NCBI RefSeq assembly: GCF_001022965.1
Contig: NZ_LECZ01000023.1
Span: 248,001-312,000 of the forward strand
DNA from: Enterobacter genomosp. O
GTDB taxonomy: Bacteria > Pseudomonadota > Gammaproteobacteria > Enterobacterales > Enterobacteriaceae
Length of the DNA: 64,000 nt
Reading direction: 5' to 3'
In this document: positions 27,648 through 38,838 of the stretch, piece by piece
Layout: the number at the start of each line of letters is the position of its first letter
How positions within the stretch are numbered: position 1 is the first letter of the stretch
Notes under the pieces: generated by a model
Databases searched by the model: none
Seen by the model: only the letters and a program-made list of their open reading frames with translations
What the model was told of the DNA's origin: nothing
Position numbers and translations under genes: made by a program

Positions 27648-28970
27648 GTGTTTCTCGCACAAGAAATTATTCGTAAAAAACGTGATGGTCATGCATTAAG
27701 CGACGAAGAGATCCGCTTCTTTATCAATGGCATTCGTGATAACACCATCTCAGAAGGGCAGATTGCGGCCCTGGCGATGACCATCTTCTTCCACGATATG
27801 TCGATGCCTGAGCGTGTCTCGCTGACCATGGCAATGCGAGATTCAGGAACCGTCTTGGACTGGAAGAGCCTCAACCTTAACGGCCCGATTGTCGATAAAC
27901 ACTCCACTGGCGGCGTGGGCGATGTGACGTCTCTGATGCTCGGCCCCATGGTGGCAGCCTGCGGCGGTTACATCCCGATGATCTCCGGGCGCGGCCTGGG
28001 CCACACTGGCGGTACGCTCGACAAACTGGAAGCCATTCCGGGCTTCGATATCTTCCCGGATGACAACCGCTTCCGCGACATTATTAAAGACGTTGGCGTG
28101 GCGATTATCGGCCAGACCAGCTCTCTTGCTCCGGCAGACAAGCGTTTCTACGCGACCCGCGATATCACCGCAACCGTTGACTCCATCCCGCTGATCACCG
28201 CCTCTATCCTGGCGAAGAAGCTGGCAGAAGGGCTGGACGCGCTGGTGATGGACGTGAAAGTGGGCAGCGGCGCGTTTATGCCAACCTATGAACTCTCTGA
28301 AGCGCTGGCCGAAGCGATCGTTGGCGTCTCCAACGGCGCAGGCGTGCGCACCACCGCGCTGCTGACCGACATGAACCAGGTGCTGGCCTCCAGCGCCGGT
28401 AATGCGGTTGAAGTGCGTGAAGCCGTGCAGTTCCTGACGGGTGAATACCGTAACCCGCGCCTGTTCGACGTCACCATGGCGCTGTGCGTGGAGATGCTGA
28501 TTTCCGGCAAGCTGGCGAAAGACGATGCAGACGCGCGCGCGAAGCTGCAGGCGGTGCTGGACAACGGCAAAGCGGCGGAGATCTTCGGCCGCATGGTTGC
28601 TGCCCAGAAAGGCCCGACCGACTTCGTGGAAAACTACGCGAAGTACCTGCCAACAGCGATGCTCAGCAAAGCTGTTTATGCGGACACCGAAGGTTTTGTC
28701 TCCGCCATGGACACCCGCGCGCTGGGTATGGCGGTGGTCTCGATGGGCGGCGGCCGTCGTCAGGCATCAGACACCATTGATTACAGCGTCGGCTTTACCG
28801 ACATGGCCCGCCTGGGCGACAGCGTTGATGGGCAACGTCCGCTGGCGGTGATCCACGCCAAAGACGAAGCCAGCTGGCAGGAAGCGGCGAAAGCGGTGAA
28901 GGCGGCCATTGCGCTTGATGATAAAGCGCCAGAAACCACACCGACCGTCTATCGCCGTATCACCGAATAG
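27648..28970 (+). CDS. deoA: DeoA, thymidine phosphorylase
   Basis: 440 residues from the GTG at 27648, preceded by GGGGG and matching the E. coli start ([11 protein letters not shown]); an ATG at 27636 or further upstream would extend into the REP region. It cleaves thymidine to thymine and deoxyribose-1-phosphate. Signatures: [13 protein letters not shown] (phosphate site), [16 protein letters not shown] and the helical domain at the N-terminus. Second gene of the deo operon. Confidence 0.96.
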   Translation: MFLAQEIIRKKRDGHALSDEEIRFFINGIRDNTISEGQIAALAMTIFFHDMSMPERVSLTMAMRDSGTVLDWKSLNLNGPIVDKHSTGGVGDVTSLMLGPMVAACGGYIPMISGRGLGHTGGTLDKLEAIPGFDIFPDDNRFRDIIKDVGVAIIGQTSSLAPADKRFYATRDITATVDSIPLITASILAKKLAEGLDALVMDVKVGSGAFMPTYELSEALAEAIVGVSNGAGVRTTALLTDMNQVLASSAGNAVEVREAVQFLTGEYRNPRLFDVTMALCVEMLISGKLAKDDADARAKLQAVLDNGKAAEIFGRMVAAQKGPTDFVENYAKYLPTAMLSKAVYADTEGFVSAMDTRALGMAVVSMGGGRRQASDTIDYSVGFTDMARLGDSVDGQRPLAVIHAKDEASWQEAAKAVKAAIALDDKAPETTPTVYRRITE

Positions 28971-28986
28971 CGGTATACTGATCTGA

Positions 28987-30246
<1,260 letters not shown>

Positions 30247-30253
30247 GGTCATT

Positions 30254-30321
30254 GCCGGGTGGCGGCTGCGCCTTACCCGGCCTACAAAACCGTAGGCCCG
30301 GTAAGCGAAGCGCCACCGGGC
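30254..30321. repeat. BIME: two inverted REP units between deoB and deoD
   Basis: A GCCGGGTGGCGGCTGCGCC unit and an inverted GGTAAGCGAAGCGCCACCGG unit separated by CTACAAAACCGTAGG. Within the deo operon, so it may tune relative mRNA stability of deoD. Confidence 0.88.
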
Positions 30322-30351
30322 AAAAAAAATTCAAACGAAAAGGAACTGAAG

Positions 30352-31074
30352 ATGGCAACTCCTCACATTAATGCAGAAATGGGTGATTTCGCTGACGTCG
30401 TATTGATGCCGGGCGACCCGCTGCGCGCGAAGCACATTGCAGAAACCTTCCTCGAAGACGTGCGTGAAGTGAACAACGTTCGCGGCATGCTGGGCTTCAC
30501 CGGTACCTACAAAGGCCGCAAAATCTCCGTCATGGGCCACGGTATGGGTATCCCATCCTGCTCTATCTACACCAAAGAGCTGATCACCGACTTCGGCGTG
30601 AAGAAAATCATCCGCGTTGGCTCCTGCGGCGCGGTGCGCATGGACGTTAAGCTGCGCGACATCGTTATCGGTATGGGTGCCTGCACCGATTCCAAAGTTA
30701 ACCGCATGCGTTTCAAAGACCATGACTTCGCTGCCATTGCAGACTTCGGCATGGTGCGTGACGCGGTTGACGCAGCTAAAGCGCTGGGCGTTGAGGCTCG
30801 CGTGGGTAACATCTTCTCTGCTGACCTGTTCTATGCACCGGACGGAGGTGAGATGTTCGACGTGATGGAGAAATACGGCATTCTGGGCGTGGAAATGGAA
30901 GCGGCGGGCATCTACGGCGTAGCGGCTGAGTTTGGTGCGAAAGCGCTGACCATCTGCACCGTGTCTGACCACATCCGTACCCACGAGCAGACCACCGCTG
31001 CCGAGCGTCAGACCACCTTCAACGACATGATCAAAATCGCGCTGGAATCCGTTCTGCTGGGCGATAAAGAGTAA
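30352..31074 (+). CDS. deoD: DeoD, purine nucleoside phosphorylase
   Basis: 240 residues from the ATG at 30352 (AAGGAACTGAAG upstream); a frame opening at 30259 would cover the BIME and is rejected. Hexameric high-molecular-mass PNP: cleaves purine nucleosides to base and (deoxy)ribose-1-phosphate. Motifs [28 protein letters not shown] and SDHIRT. It is one residue longer than E. coli because of an extra Gly in APDGGEMF. Last gene of deoCABD. Confidence 0.97.
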   Translation: MATPHINAEMGDFADVVLMPGDPLRAKHIAETFLEDVREVNNVRGMLGFTGTYKGRKISVMGHGMGIPSCSIYTKELITDFGVKKIIRVGSCGAVRMDVKLRDIVIGMGACTDSKVNRMRFKDHDFAAIADFGMVRDAVDAAKALGVEARVGNIFSADLFYAPDGGEMFDVMEKYGILGVEMEAAGIYGVAAEFGAKALTICTVSDHIRTHEQTTAAERQTTFNDMIKIALESVLLGDKE

Positions 31075-31092
31075 TTCTGTCTCTTCTTCCCA

Positions 31093-31124
31093 CCCCTCTC
31101 CCTGTGGGAGAGGGGTGGGGTGAG
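31093..31124. repeat. CCCTCTCCC-type dispersed repeat, copy 2 (after deoD)
   Basis: CCCCTCTCCC, TGT, GGGAGAGGGG, then TGGGGTGAG. Lies between the convergent deoD and lplA and may act as an mRNA end for both. Confidence 0.75.
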
Positions 31125-31139
31125 TGCACCAGACCGCAC

Positions 31140-32156
31140 CTAGCGCACGGCGTGCGCAATCCACGCTGACAGCTCCCGCAGCTCATTTTCCTGCTCCGGG
31201 AAATCCCCAATCAACGCGTCGCATTCCTGCTGCAGCATATCTGCCCGGTACAAACAGCCCTGCAAGCGTGCCGCAAGTGCTTCCAGCGGTGCCGGATTCA
31301 GACTGTCCGTAAACACCTGCGTGCGGGTGATATGGCCTTTCTCCACGTCAAAATGCAGCTCCACGCCGCCCCAGGTAAAACGCTCATCCAGCAGATGGGA
31401 AAACGCAGGTGCCTGTCCGAAGTTCCACTCCCAGCTGCTCTGGCGGGCGAAGGTTTCCGCGAAGTTTGGCAGGTCCGGGGTTTTGTCCGGTGAAATCACC
31501 TCTGCTTCCACGCGCTCGCCGTAATGCGCAAAGAACGCCTCGCGCACGGCCTCACAGATTTGCTCGTGAGTGACGCCCGGCAGCAGTTCGACCAGATTTG
31601 CCACGCGGCCGCGCACGGAGGTAATCCCTTTGGCCTGGAGCTTTTTCTTATCAGGATTCAGGTAGTTCGCCAGACGGCTCAGGTCAGCGTTCAGCAACAG
31701 GGTGCCGTGGTGGAACCCGCGATCCATCGTTTCGCGGTAGGCAGAGCCGGACACTTTGCGATCTCCGTCGGGCGTTTTGACCACCAGATCGTTACGCCCG
31801 GAGGCTTCCGCCGTCACGCCGAGCGAGTTGAGCGCGTTGAGGACGATGGACGTTGAGATGGTTTTGTCGTACTCCGGTTTACCCGCCATAAAGGTAAAGC
31901 AGGTGTTGCCGAGGTCGTGAAACACCGCGCCTCCGCCGCTGCTGCGACGCGCGAGGCGAACGTTGTCCTCTTCCATACGCCGCGTATTGCACTCTTTCCA
32001 CGGGTTTTGCGCGCGGCCGATGACCACCGTATCGGCGTTACGCCAGAGAAAAAGGACGCGCTGGGTGGCGGGCATCTGGCGGAAGATACACTCTTCTACC
32101 GCGAGATTAAACCAGGGATCGTAAGAGTCAGAGATAAGCAGGCGTAACGTCGTCAT
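31140..32156 (-). CDS. lplA: LplA, lipoate-protein ligase A
   Basis: 338 residues from the ATG at 32156 (AAGGAAC upstream), the E. coli length; a start at 32180 would add 8 residues. It adenylates free lipoate and attaches it to lipoyl domains of 2-oxoacid dehydrogenases and GcvH. Motifs: [15 protein letters not shown] (lipoyl-AMP loop) and the lysine in [11 protein letters not shown], plus the C-terminal accessory domain. Converges with deoD. The 39-bp gap to ytjB suggests the two minus-strand genes are co-transcribed. Confidence 0.96.
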   Translation of the reverse strand: MTTLRLLISDSYDPWFNLAVEECIFRQMPATQRVLFLWRNADTVVIGRAQNPWKECNTRRMEEDNVRLARRSSGGGAVFHDLGNTCFTFMAGKPEYDKTISTSIVLNALNSLGVTAEASGRNDLVVKTPDGDRKVSGSAYRETMDRGFHHGTLLLNADLSRLANYLNPDKKKLQAKGITSVRGRVANLVELLPGVTHEQICEAVREAFFAHYGERVEAEVISPDKTPDLPNFAETFARQSSWEWNFGQAPAFSHLLDERFTWGGVELHFDVEKGHITRTQVFTDSLNPAPLEALAARLQGCLYRADMLQQECDALIGDFPEQENELRELSAWIAHAVR

Positions 32157-32195
32157 GGCAGAGTTCCTTTTCCGAATCATTTGCCTACTTTATCA

Positions 32196-32840
32196 CTATT
32201 CTTTCTTCTCGCTCTCTTCGTCTTCGGGGACGGATTTGCTGGCGGTCAGCAGGAACGGGGATTGCTGCCAGCGCGAGCGTTTGCCCCGAAGCAAGGTACG
32301 CGCCAGAACAACGCCAATGGCGAGCGAAAGCAGCAGCATCAGGCGCAGAATGTTGGTGGTATTATCGACCTGTTTGGCTTCGGTTGGCAGAGTGTGAGTA
32401 TCAAGGGTCAGGCGCAAATACCCGAGCGGCCCATTTTTACCCTGAATAGGTTCGACGATCTGCTGGTTGAAATAGCCCCCGGCTTTTTTACCGTCCAGCG
32501 CCAGCCTGTCGCGCACGTCGACGTGTTCGCCCGCGCGGGCAATCAGGTCGCCTTGCTCATCATAGACGCCAGCATCAAGAATGCGGCTGTTCTCCGTGAG
32601 CAGGCGTAAAACCTGGCCGATTCGCTTATCGTCCGGCGTTTCGGTACGCATGAACAGCGCAATATTGAGCGTCACCTGGCGTGCCAGCGTGCGGGCCAGT
32701 TCTTCAAACTGCGGGTTGCGTTGCCGTTGATGGTTCTGGCTAAACCAGGATGCCCCTTGCATCAGCACCACTAACAGTGCGAGACAGGAGAGGACAATCA
32801 CGGCGCGATGGAGCCGGAATTTCAGTTTTGCGCGAGCCAT
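32196..32840 (-). CDS. ytjB: YtjB (Smp), AhpA-like membrane protein
   Basis: 214 residues, as in E. coli. Topology is an N-terminal signal-anchor (RAVIVLSCLALLVVLMQGASWF), a periplasmic domain of about 140 residues and a second helix (LRLMLLLSLAIGVVLARTLL), then a charged cytoplasmic tail ending ESEKKE. The periplasmic part looks like a single-Cache/PAS-type fold (DAGVYDEQGDLIAR). Function is not established. Divergent from serB, 117 bp between starts. Confidence 0.93.
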   Translation of the reverse strand: MARAKLKFRLHRAVIVLSCLALLVVLMQGASWFSQNHQRQRNPQFEELARTLARQVTLNIALFMRTETPDDKRIGQVLRLLTENSRILDAGVYDEQGDLIARAGEHVDVRDRLALDGKKAGGYFNQQIVEPIQGKNGPLGYLRLTLDTHTLPTEAKQVDNTTNILRLMLLLSLAIGVVLARTLLRGKRSRWQQSPFLLTASKSVPEDEESEKKE

Positions 32841-32957
32841 ATTCCACCTGCTGAAAATTTACGGCTTAATGTTGCCAGAAGTGATGGTTACAGGGTAGCC
32901 TCATGCGTTATTTTCCCTCTGCAACCTTCCGGCGCGAACGAAATTACAGGAGCTTTA

Positions 32958-33926
32958 ATGCCGAACATTACCTGGTGTGACCTGCCAACGGATGTCTCTT
33001 TATGGCCAGGATTGCCGCTCTCTTTAAGTGGCGATGAGGTGATGCCTCTGGATTACCACGCCGGTCGTAGCGGCTGGCTCCTCTACGGACGCGGTCTGGA
33101 TAAGCAACGCCTGACCCAGTATCAAAGCAAGCTGGGCGCCGCGATGGTTATCGTCGCCGCCTGGTGCGTGGAAGACTACCAGGTCATTCGCCTGGCCGGT
33201 TCCCTGACGCAGCGCGCAACGCGTCTGGCGCATGACGCCGGGCTGGACGTCGCGCCGCTGGGGAAAATTCCGCACCTGAAAACCCCTGGCCTGCTGGTTA
33301 TGGACATGGACTCTACGGCCATTCAGATCGAATGTATCGACGAGATTGCGAAACTGGCGGGCAGCGGCGAGCTGGTGGCGGAAGTCACCGAGCGTGCGAT
33401 GCGCGGCGAGCTGGACTTCACCGCCAGCCTGAGACAGCGCGTGGCGACCCTGAAAGGGGCCGATGCTAACATCCTGCGCCAGGTGCGCGACGTGCTGCCG
33501 CTGATGCCAGGGCTGACGCAGCTGGTGCTGAAGCTGCAGTCGCTGGGCTGGAAAGTGGCGATTGCCTCCGGGGGGTTCACCTTCTTCGCGGACTATCTGC
33601 GGGAAAAACTGCATCTGACCACCGTGGTGGCCAATGAGCTGGAGATCATGGACGGCAAGCTGACCGGCCAGGTGATCGGCGATATTGTGGATGCCCAGTA
33701 CAAAGCCAACACCCTGACCCGTCTGGCGGAAAAATATGAAATTCCGGTTGTCCAGACCGTCGCCATCGGGGACGGGGCGAACGACCTGCCGATGATCAAA
33801 GCGGCCGGGCTTGGCATTGCCTACCACGCCAAACCAAAAGTGAATGAAAAGACGGAAGTCACTATCCGTCACGCTGACCTGATGGGGGTGTTCTGCATTC
33901 TCTCCGGCAGCCTTAATCAGAAATAA
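32958..33926 (+). CDS. serB: SerB, phosphoserine phosphatase
   Basis: 322 residues from the ATG at 32958 (ACAGGAG upstream), same as E. coli; longer in-frame readings overlap the ytjB promoter and lack a ribosome site. Last step of serine synthesis. An N-terminal ACT-like domain is followed by a HAD domain with MDMDSTAIQIECIDE (nucleophile in DxDST), SGGFTFF and GDGANDLPM. Followed by a REP and radA. Confidence 0.97.
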   Translation: MPNITWCDLPTDVSLWPGLPLSLSGDEVMPLDYHAGRSGWLLYGRGLDKQRLTQYQSKLGAAMVIVAAWCVEDYQVIRLAGSLTQRATRLAHDAGLDVAPLGKIPHLKTPGLLVMDMDSTAIQIECIDEIAKLAGSGELVAEVTERAMRGELDFTASLRQRVATLKGADANILRQVRDVLPLMPGLTQLVLKLQSLGWKVAIASGGFTFFADYLREKLHLTTVVANELEIMDGKLTGQVIGDIVDAQYKANTLTRLAEKYEIPVVQTVAIGDGANDLPMIKAAGLGIAYHAKPKVNEKTEVTIRHADLMGVFCILSGSLNQK

Positions 33927-33937
33927 CGGTCTGCTTT

Positions 33938-33969
33938 GTAGGCCGGGTAAGCGTAAGCGCCACCCGGCA
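33938..33969. repeat. REP element between serB and radA
   Basis: GTAGGCCGGGTAAGCG and GCGCCACCCGGCA halves; typical REP in the 74-bp spacer. Confidence 0.85.
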
Positions 33970-34000
33970 CGCAGGCCGCACAGAAATAACGAGGTAAACC

Positions 34001-35386
34001 GTGGCGAAAGCTCCAAAACGCGCATTTGTCTGTAATGAATGTGGTGCGGATTATCCGCGCTGGCAGGGGCAATGCAGCGCCTGTCATGCCTGGAACACCA
34101 TAACCGAAGTGCGTGGTGTGGCGGCTTCGCCGAGCGTGGCGCGCAATGAACGCCTGAGCGGTTACGCCGGCAATGCGGGCGTGGCGAAGGTACAAAAACT
34201 CTCGGACATCAGCCTGGAGGAGCTGCCGCGCTTTTCCACCGGGTTCAAAGAGTTTGACCGCGTGCTCGGCGGCGGCGTGGTGCCGGGCAGCGCCATCCTG
34301 ATTGGCGGTAATCCGGGCGCGGGTAAATCGACCCTGCTGCTGCAAACGCTCTGCAAGCTCGCTGAACAGATGAAAACCCTGTACGTCACGGGCGAAGAGT
34401 CTCTGCAGCAGGTGGCGATGCGCGCGCACCGTCTGGGCCTGCCGACCGGCAACCTGAACATGCTGTCGGAAACCAGCATCGAGCAGATCTGCATGATTGC
34501 CGAAGAAGAACAGCCGAAGCTGATGGTGATCGATTCCATCCAGGTGATGCATATGGCGGACATTCAGTCCTCGCCAGGCAGCGTGGCGCAGGTGCGTGAA
34601 ACGGCGGCCTACCTGACGCGCTTTGCCAAAACGCGCGGCGTGGCGATTGTGATGGTCGGCCACGTGACCAAAGACGGCTCGCTGGCGGGGCCAAAAGTGC
34701 TCGAACACTGTATCGACTGCTCCGTGATGCTCGACGGCGACGCGGACTCTCGTTTCCGTACCCTGCGCAGCCATAAAAACCGCTTTGGGGCGGTTAACGA
34801 ACTGGGCGTGTTTGCCATGACCGAGCAGGGGCTGCGTGAAGTCAGTAACCCGTCGGCCATCTTCCTGAGCCGGGGAGATGAAATCACCTCCGGCAGTTCG
34901 GTGATGGTGCTGTGGGAAGGGACGCGCCCGCTGCTCGTTGAAATTCAGGCGCTGGTGGACGTGTCGATGATGGGCAACCCGCGGCGCGTGGCGGTCGGTC
35001 TGGAACAGAACCGTCTGGCGATCCTGCTGGCGGTGCTGCACCGTCACGGCGGGCTGCAGATGGCGGATCAGGACGTATTTGTTAACGTGGTGGGTGGCGT
35101 CAAAGTCACCGAGACCAGCGCTGACCTGGCGCTGCTGCTGGCGATGGTCTCCAGCCTGCGCGACCGGCCGCTGCCGCAGGATCTGGTGGTGTTTGGTGAA
35201 GTGGGGCTGGCCGGAGAAATCCGTCCGGTGCCAAGCGGGCAGGAGCGTATCTCCGAGGCGGCGAAACACGGTTTCCGTCGGGCTATCGTTCCGGCCGCTA
35301 ACGTGCCGAAAAAAATCCCGGAAGGGATGCAGGTTTTTGGCGTGAAAAAACTCGCAGATGCGTTAAATGTCTTTGACGACTTATAA
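34001..35386 (+). CDS. radA: RadA (Sms), DNA repair branch-migration ATPase
   Basis: 461 residues (460 in E. coli), GTG start with GAGG upstream. RadA helps process recombination intermediates and stalled forks. Domains: a C4 zinc finger (CNECGADYPRWQGQCSAC), a RecA-like ATPase with Walker A GGNPGAGKST and the RadA-specific KNRFG motif (RSHKNRFGAVNE), and a Lon-protease-like C-terminal domain (QDLVVFGEVGLAGEIRPV). Same order serB-radA-nadR as E. coli. Confidence 0.97.
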   Translation: MAKAPKRAFVCNECGADYPRWQGQCSACHAWNTITEVRGVAASPSVARNERLSGYAGNAGVAKVQKLSDISLEELPRFSTGFKEFDRVLGGGVVPGSAILIGGNPGAGKSTLLLQTLCKLAEQMKTLYVTGEESLQQVAMRAHRLGLPTGNLNMLSETSIEQICMIAEEEQPKLMVIDSIQVMHMADIQSSPGSVAQVRETAAYLTRFAKTRGVAIVMVGHVTKDGSLAGPKVLEHCIDCSVMLDGDADSRFRTLRSHKNRFGAVNELGVFAMTEQGLREVSNPSAIFLSRGDEITSGSSVMVLWEGTRPLLVEIQALVDVSMMGNPRRVAVGLEQNRLAILLAVLHRHGGLQMADQDVFVNVVGGVKVTETSADLALLLAMVSSLRDRPLPQDLVVFGEVGLAGEIRPVPSGQERISEAAKHGFRRAIVPAANVPKKIPEGMQVFGVKKLADALNVFDDL

Positions 35387-35421
35387 TTACGTATTCGATT
35401 TTGCAGGAGGCACCGTAATTT

Positions 35422-36654
35422 ATGTCATCATTTGACTACATCAAAACCGCAATCCGTCAGAAAGGCTGCACGCTGCAGCAGGTGGCGGACGCCAGCGGTA
35501 TGACCAAAGGCTACCTTAGCCAGCTGCTGAACGCCAAAATCAAAAGCCCCAGCGCGCAGAAGCTCGAAGCGCTGCACCGCTTTCTGGGGCTGGAATTCCC
35601 GCGTATGCAAAAGAACATTGGTGTGGTGTTCGGCAAGTTTTACCCGCTGCATACCGGGCATATCTATCTGATCCAGCGCGCCTGTAGCCAGGTGGATGAA
35701 CTGCACATCATCATGGGGTACGACGAAACCCGCGATCGCCAGCTGTTTGAGGACAGCGCCATGTCGCAGCAGCCGACCGTGCCTGACCGCCTGCGCTGGC
35801 TGCTCCAGACCTTTAAGTACCAGAAAAATATTCGCATTCATGCCTTCAATGAAGAGGGTATGGAGCCCTATCCGCACGGCTGGGACGTGTGGAGCAACGG
35901 CATCAAAGCGTTTATGGAAGAGAAGGGCATTGCGCCGAACTGGATCTACACCTCTGAAGAGTCCGATGCGCCGCAGTTCCGCGAGCATCTGGGCATTGAG
36001 ACCGTGCTTATCGATCCGAAGCGCACCTTCATGAACATCAGCGGGGCGCAGATCCGCGAAAACCCGTTCCGCTATTGGGATTACATCCCGACCGAGGTGA
36101 AGCCGTTCTTTGTGCGTACCGTCGCGATCCTGGGCGGCGAGTCGAGCGGGAAATCAACGCTGGTCAACAAGCTGGCGAATATCTTCAATACCACCAGCGC
36201 GTGGGAGTACGGGCGCGATTATGTCTTCTCCCATCTGGGCGGCGATGAGATGGCGCTGCAGTATTCCGACTACGACAAAATTGCACTCGGGCACGCCCAG
36301 TACATTGATTTCGCGGTCAAATACGCCAACAAAGTGGCGTTTATCGATACCGATTTCGTGACCACGCAGGCGTTCTGTAAAAAGTACGAGGGGCGCGAGC
36401 ACCCGTTCGTGCAGGCGCTGATTGACGAATACCGCTTTGACCTGGTGATCCTGCTGGAAAACAACACCCCGTGGGTCGCCGACGGCATGCGCAGCCTCGG
36501 CAGCTCTGTGGACAGGCGGGAATTCCAGACCATGCTGGTGGAGATGCTCAATGAGAACAACGTTGAGTTTGTGCATGTGGAAGAGTCAGACTACGACTCC
36601 CGTTTCCTGCGCTGCGTCGAGCTGGTGAAGCAGATGATGGGGGAGCAGGGGTAA
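35422..36654 (+). CDS. nadR: NadR, NAD repressor / NMN adenylyltransferase / ribosylnicotinamide kinase
   Basis: 410 residues, as in E. coli. Three parts: an N-terminal helix-turn-helix (CTLQQVADASGMTKGYLSQLL) that represses NAD synthesis genes; a nucleotidyltransferase with GKFYPLHTGH near residue 70; and a C-terminal kinase with Walker A GGESSGKST near residue 237. GCAGGAGG precedes the ATG. The protein senses NAD and NMN and salvages nicotinamide riboside. Confidence 0.97.
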   Translation: MSSFDYIKTAIRQKGCTLQQVADASGMTKGYLSQLLNAKIKSPSAQKLEALHRFLGLEFPRMQKNIGVVFGKFYPLHTGHIYLIQRACSQVDELHIIMGYDETRDRQLFEDSAMSQQPTVPDRLRWLLQTFKYQKNIRIHAFNEEGMEPYPHGWDVWSNGIKAFMEEKGIAPNWIYTSEESDAPQFREHLGIETVLIDPKRTFMNISGAQIRENPFRYWDYIPTEVKPFFVRTVAILGGESSGKSTLVNKLANIFNTTSAWEYGRDYVFSHLGGDEMALQYSDYDKIALGHAQYIDFAVKYANKVAFIDTDFVTTQAFCKKYEGREHPFVQALIDEYRFDLVILLENNTPWVADGMRSLGSSVDRREFQTMLVEMLNENNVEFVHVEESDYDSRFLRCVELVKQMMGEQG

Positions 36655-36663
36655 GCGTTAACC

Positions 36664-36700
36664 TCCCTCTCCCTGTGGGAGAGGGCCGGGGTGAGGGCAT
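36664..36700. repeat. CCCTCTCCC-type dispersed repeat, copy 3 (after nadR)
   Basis: CCCTCTCCC, TGT, GGGAGAGGG, then CCGGGGTGAGGGC, in the 54-bp gap between convergent nadR and the MDR gene. Confidence 0.75.
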
Positions 36701-36708
36701 CAAACCAC

Positions 36709-37710
36709 TCAATACTCAACCACCACTTTTCCGCGCATATGCCCGTCCAGCACCTTATGGTGCGCCTCGGTAATACTTTCCACGCTCAGCCCGTGCAGCG
36801 TTTCACTCAGCGAACTTTCCACCACGCCGTTATCCACCAGCTTCGCCACCTCATTGAGGATCTCACCCTGACGCGCCATATCGGCAGTCTGATACATGCT
36901 GCGGGTGTACATAAACTCCCAGTGCAGGGCGGCGGATTTGGACTTTAGCTTGTCCTGGTTCAGCGGACGTTCATTTTCAACGATGGAACAGATATGCCCC
37001 TGCGGCGCAATCAGGTCGCTGACCGCATCCCAGTGCCCGTCGGTGTCGTTGAGGATGAAAATATAATCCACAAAGGTGAGACCCTCTTTCGCCAGCTCGC
37101 CTTTCAGGTCGCGGTAGTTGACGACTACGTCAGCCCCGCGATCGCGGCACCACCGGGCGGAATCTTCTCTTGATGCCGTCGCGACGATCTTCACCTTGCT
37201 GTTGTGCTTCGCAAACGGGATCGCCAACGATCCCACCCCGCCCGCACCGCCGATAATCAGCAGCGTTTTGTCCGCCCCGGCATCCTGAATGTTCAGACGT
37301 TCAAACAGACCTTCCCACGCGGTGAGCGCGGTCAAGGGCAGTGCAGCGGCAGCCGCCCAGCCGAGGCTCGCAGGTTTGTGCCCGACAATACGCGCATCGA
37401 TCAGCTGATGCGTGGTGTTGCTGCCCGGACGGGTGATGTCGCCCGCGTACCACACTTCATCTCCCGGTTTGAATCCGGTCACGCCCGTCCCAACGGCTTT
37501 GACGATCCCGCTGGCATCCCAGCCGAGCACGCGCGGCTCTTTCAGCCCGTTTTTGGCAATACTCGCGTGGACTTTGGTATCGACCGGGTTAACGGAGACG
37601 GCCTTCACCTCCACCAGCAGATCGTGCTCGCCGGGCTGCGGCATCGGCGGGGTGATTTCAATGAAGGCGGAGGGATTTTCTGGGTTAACGGCAATGGCTT
37701 TGACTGACAT
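36709..37710 (-). CDS. Quinone oxidoreductase-like MDR dehydrogenase
   Basis: 333 residues. Medium-chain dehydrogenase/reductase fold: a GroES-like N-domain (HDLLVEVKAVSVNPVDTKV; GWDASGIVKAVGTGV) and a Rossmann domain with IIGGAGGVGSLAIPFA. The cysteine cluster and catalytic zinc ligands of true alcohol dehydrogenases are not evident, so it is likely NADPH-dependent and zinc-free, like the 'zinc-binding alcohol dehydrogenase family' annotated in enterics. Substrate unknown, perhaps quinones or enones. Divergent from a LysR gene 108 bp away, its probable regulator. Not present between nadR and ettA in E. coli. Confidence 0.88.
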   Translation of the reverse strand: MSVKAIAVNPENPSAFIEITPPMPQPGEHDLLVEVKAVSVNPVDTKVHASIAKNGLKEPRVLGWDASGIVKAVGTGVTGFKPGDEVWYAGDITRPGSNTTHQLIDARIVGHKPASLGWAAAAALPLTALTAWEGLFERLNIQDAGADKTLLIIGGAGGVGSLAIPFAKHNSKVKIVATASREDSARWCRDRGADVVVNYRDLKGELAKEGLTFVDYIFILNDTDGHWDAVSDLIAPQGHICSIVENERPLNQDKLKSKSAALHWEFMYTRSMYQTADMARQGEILNEVAKLVDNGVVESSLSETLHGLSVESITEAHHKVLDGHMRGKVVVEY

Positions 37711-37818
37711 GGTGTGCTCCTCAATGGAATGCGTTTTGTTGAGGCTAGTCTATTAAGTGGTCAGCTGCATGATAAGATGGACAATCAAGAACTCAGCGTT
37801 CGCACAGGATGAACAATC

Positions 37819-38718
37819 ATGTTTAAACAGCTGCAGGACATGGCGCTGTTTGCGCTGGTGGCGGAGATGGGCAGTTTTACCGCAGCGGCACACAAAGCGG
37901 AACTGCCGAAATCCAGCGTGAGCCAGCGTATCAGCCAGCTTGAACAGCAGGTGGGCATTCGCCTGCTTAACCGCACCACGCGCAGGCTGAACCTGACGTT
38001 CGCGGGTGAACACTATCTGGTCCACTGCCGGGAGATGCTGGCGGCCAGCGAGCGGGCGGAGTACGCCATTCAGCGTCTGCGCGAAAACCCCAGCGGGCGG
38101 CTTCGCATCACCTGTCCGGCAGGGATCGGTGCCACGCTGCTGGCGCATATGAACGCCGAGTTCCAGCTCCGCTATCCCGACGTTTCGCTCGATGTTTCCA
38201 TTTCTGACGACGTGCTCGATCTGGTCGAGTCTGGCTTTGACGTGGCGCTGCGCACCGGTAAGCCGCAGGACTCCTCTCTGATTGGCCGGATGATCGGACA
38301 CTGCCCGCGCTATATGATGGCCTCGCCGGCGTACCTGGCGCGTCGGGAGCCGCTGACGCATCCTCGCCAACTGGTGGAACACCGCTGTATTACCCACAAA
38401 GCCTGGTCCGAGTGGCTTCTGCAAAGTAAGAGTGAGGATTATCGCTATCTGCCGGATAACGCCCATCTGACGGATAACCTGGTTTACGCCCGTGAGTGCG
38501 CGATGGCCGGTGCGGGGATCACGCTGCTTCCGGCATTTTTGCTGGAAGATAAGGTCGAGAAAGGGGGGCTGGTGCAGGTGCTGCCGGAGTGGAACGTCGA
38601 AGGAAACGATCTGTGGCTGGCCTATCCGAGCCGTAAGCTGAATTCGCCCGCGCTTATGAGCTATATCGAGTTTGCGATGCAGTTTGATGAGGTGAAGCGG
38701 TATTACGTGGGAGGGTGA
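37819..38718 (+). CDS. LysR-family transcriptional regulator
   Basis: 299 residues. N-terminal winged helix (MALFALVAEMGSFTAAAHKAELPKSSVSQRISQLEQQ) and a periplasmic-binding-like effector domain from about residue 90 (GRLRITCPAGIGATLLAHM; RTGKPQDSSLIGRMI). It belongs to the large group of LysR proteins regulating adjacent oxidoreductases. The intergenic 108 bp with the MDR gene should hold its site; a T-N11-A candidate near 37771 is only suggestive. Confidence 0.9.
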   Translation: MFKQLQDMALFALVAEMGSFTAAAHKAELPKSSVSQRISQLEQQVGIRLLNRTTRRLNLTFAGEHYLVHCREMLAASERAEYAIQRLRENPSGRLRITCPAGIGATLLAHMNAEFQLRYPDVSLDVSISDDVLDLVESGFDVALRTGKPQDSSLIGRMIGHCPRYMMASPAYLARREPLTHPRQLVEHRCITHKAWSEWLLQSKSEDYRYLPDNAHLTDNLVYARECAMAGAGITLLPAFLLEDKVEKGGLVQVLPEWNVEGNDLWLAYPSRKLNSPALMSYIEFAMQFDEVKRYYVGG

Positions 38719-38727
38719 TTATGTGCG

Positions 38728-38838
38728 GACTGATGCCTTCACCCTGGCCCTCTCCCACGGGGAGAGGGATCTCCACAAAATAATGCCTGCACTGACGACC
38801 CCCTCTCCCTTGAGGGAGAGGGCTGGGGTGAGGGGGAA
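38728..38838. repeat. CCCTCTCCC-type dispersed repeats, copies 4 and 5 in opposite orientation
   Basis: An inverted copy (CACCCTGGCCCTCTCCCA and GGGGAGAGGGA) at 38728-38770 and a direct copy (CCCTCTCCC-TTGA-GGGAGAGGG with TGGGGTGAGGG) at 38799-38838, about 30 bp apart. Together they can form a long hairpin. Confidence 0.75.

Noticed and set aside
33917-35269. 450-codon open frame antisense to radA
   Set aside because: Its protein is Arg/His/Gln-rich with no family resemblance, and the sense strand is a complete, well-conserved radA. Long antisense frames are common opposite GC-rich genes with biased codons.
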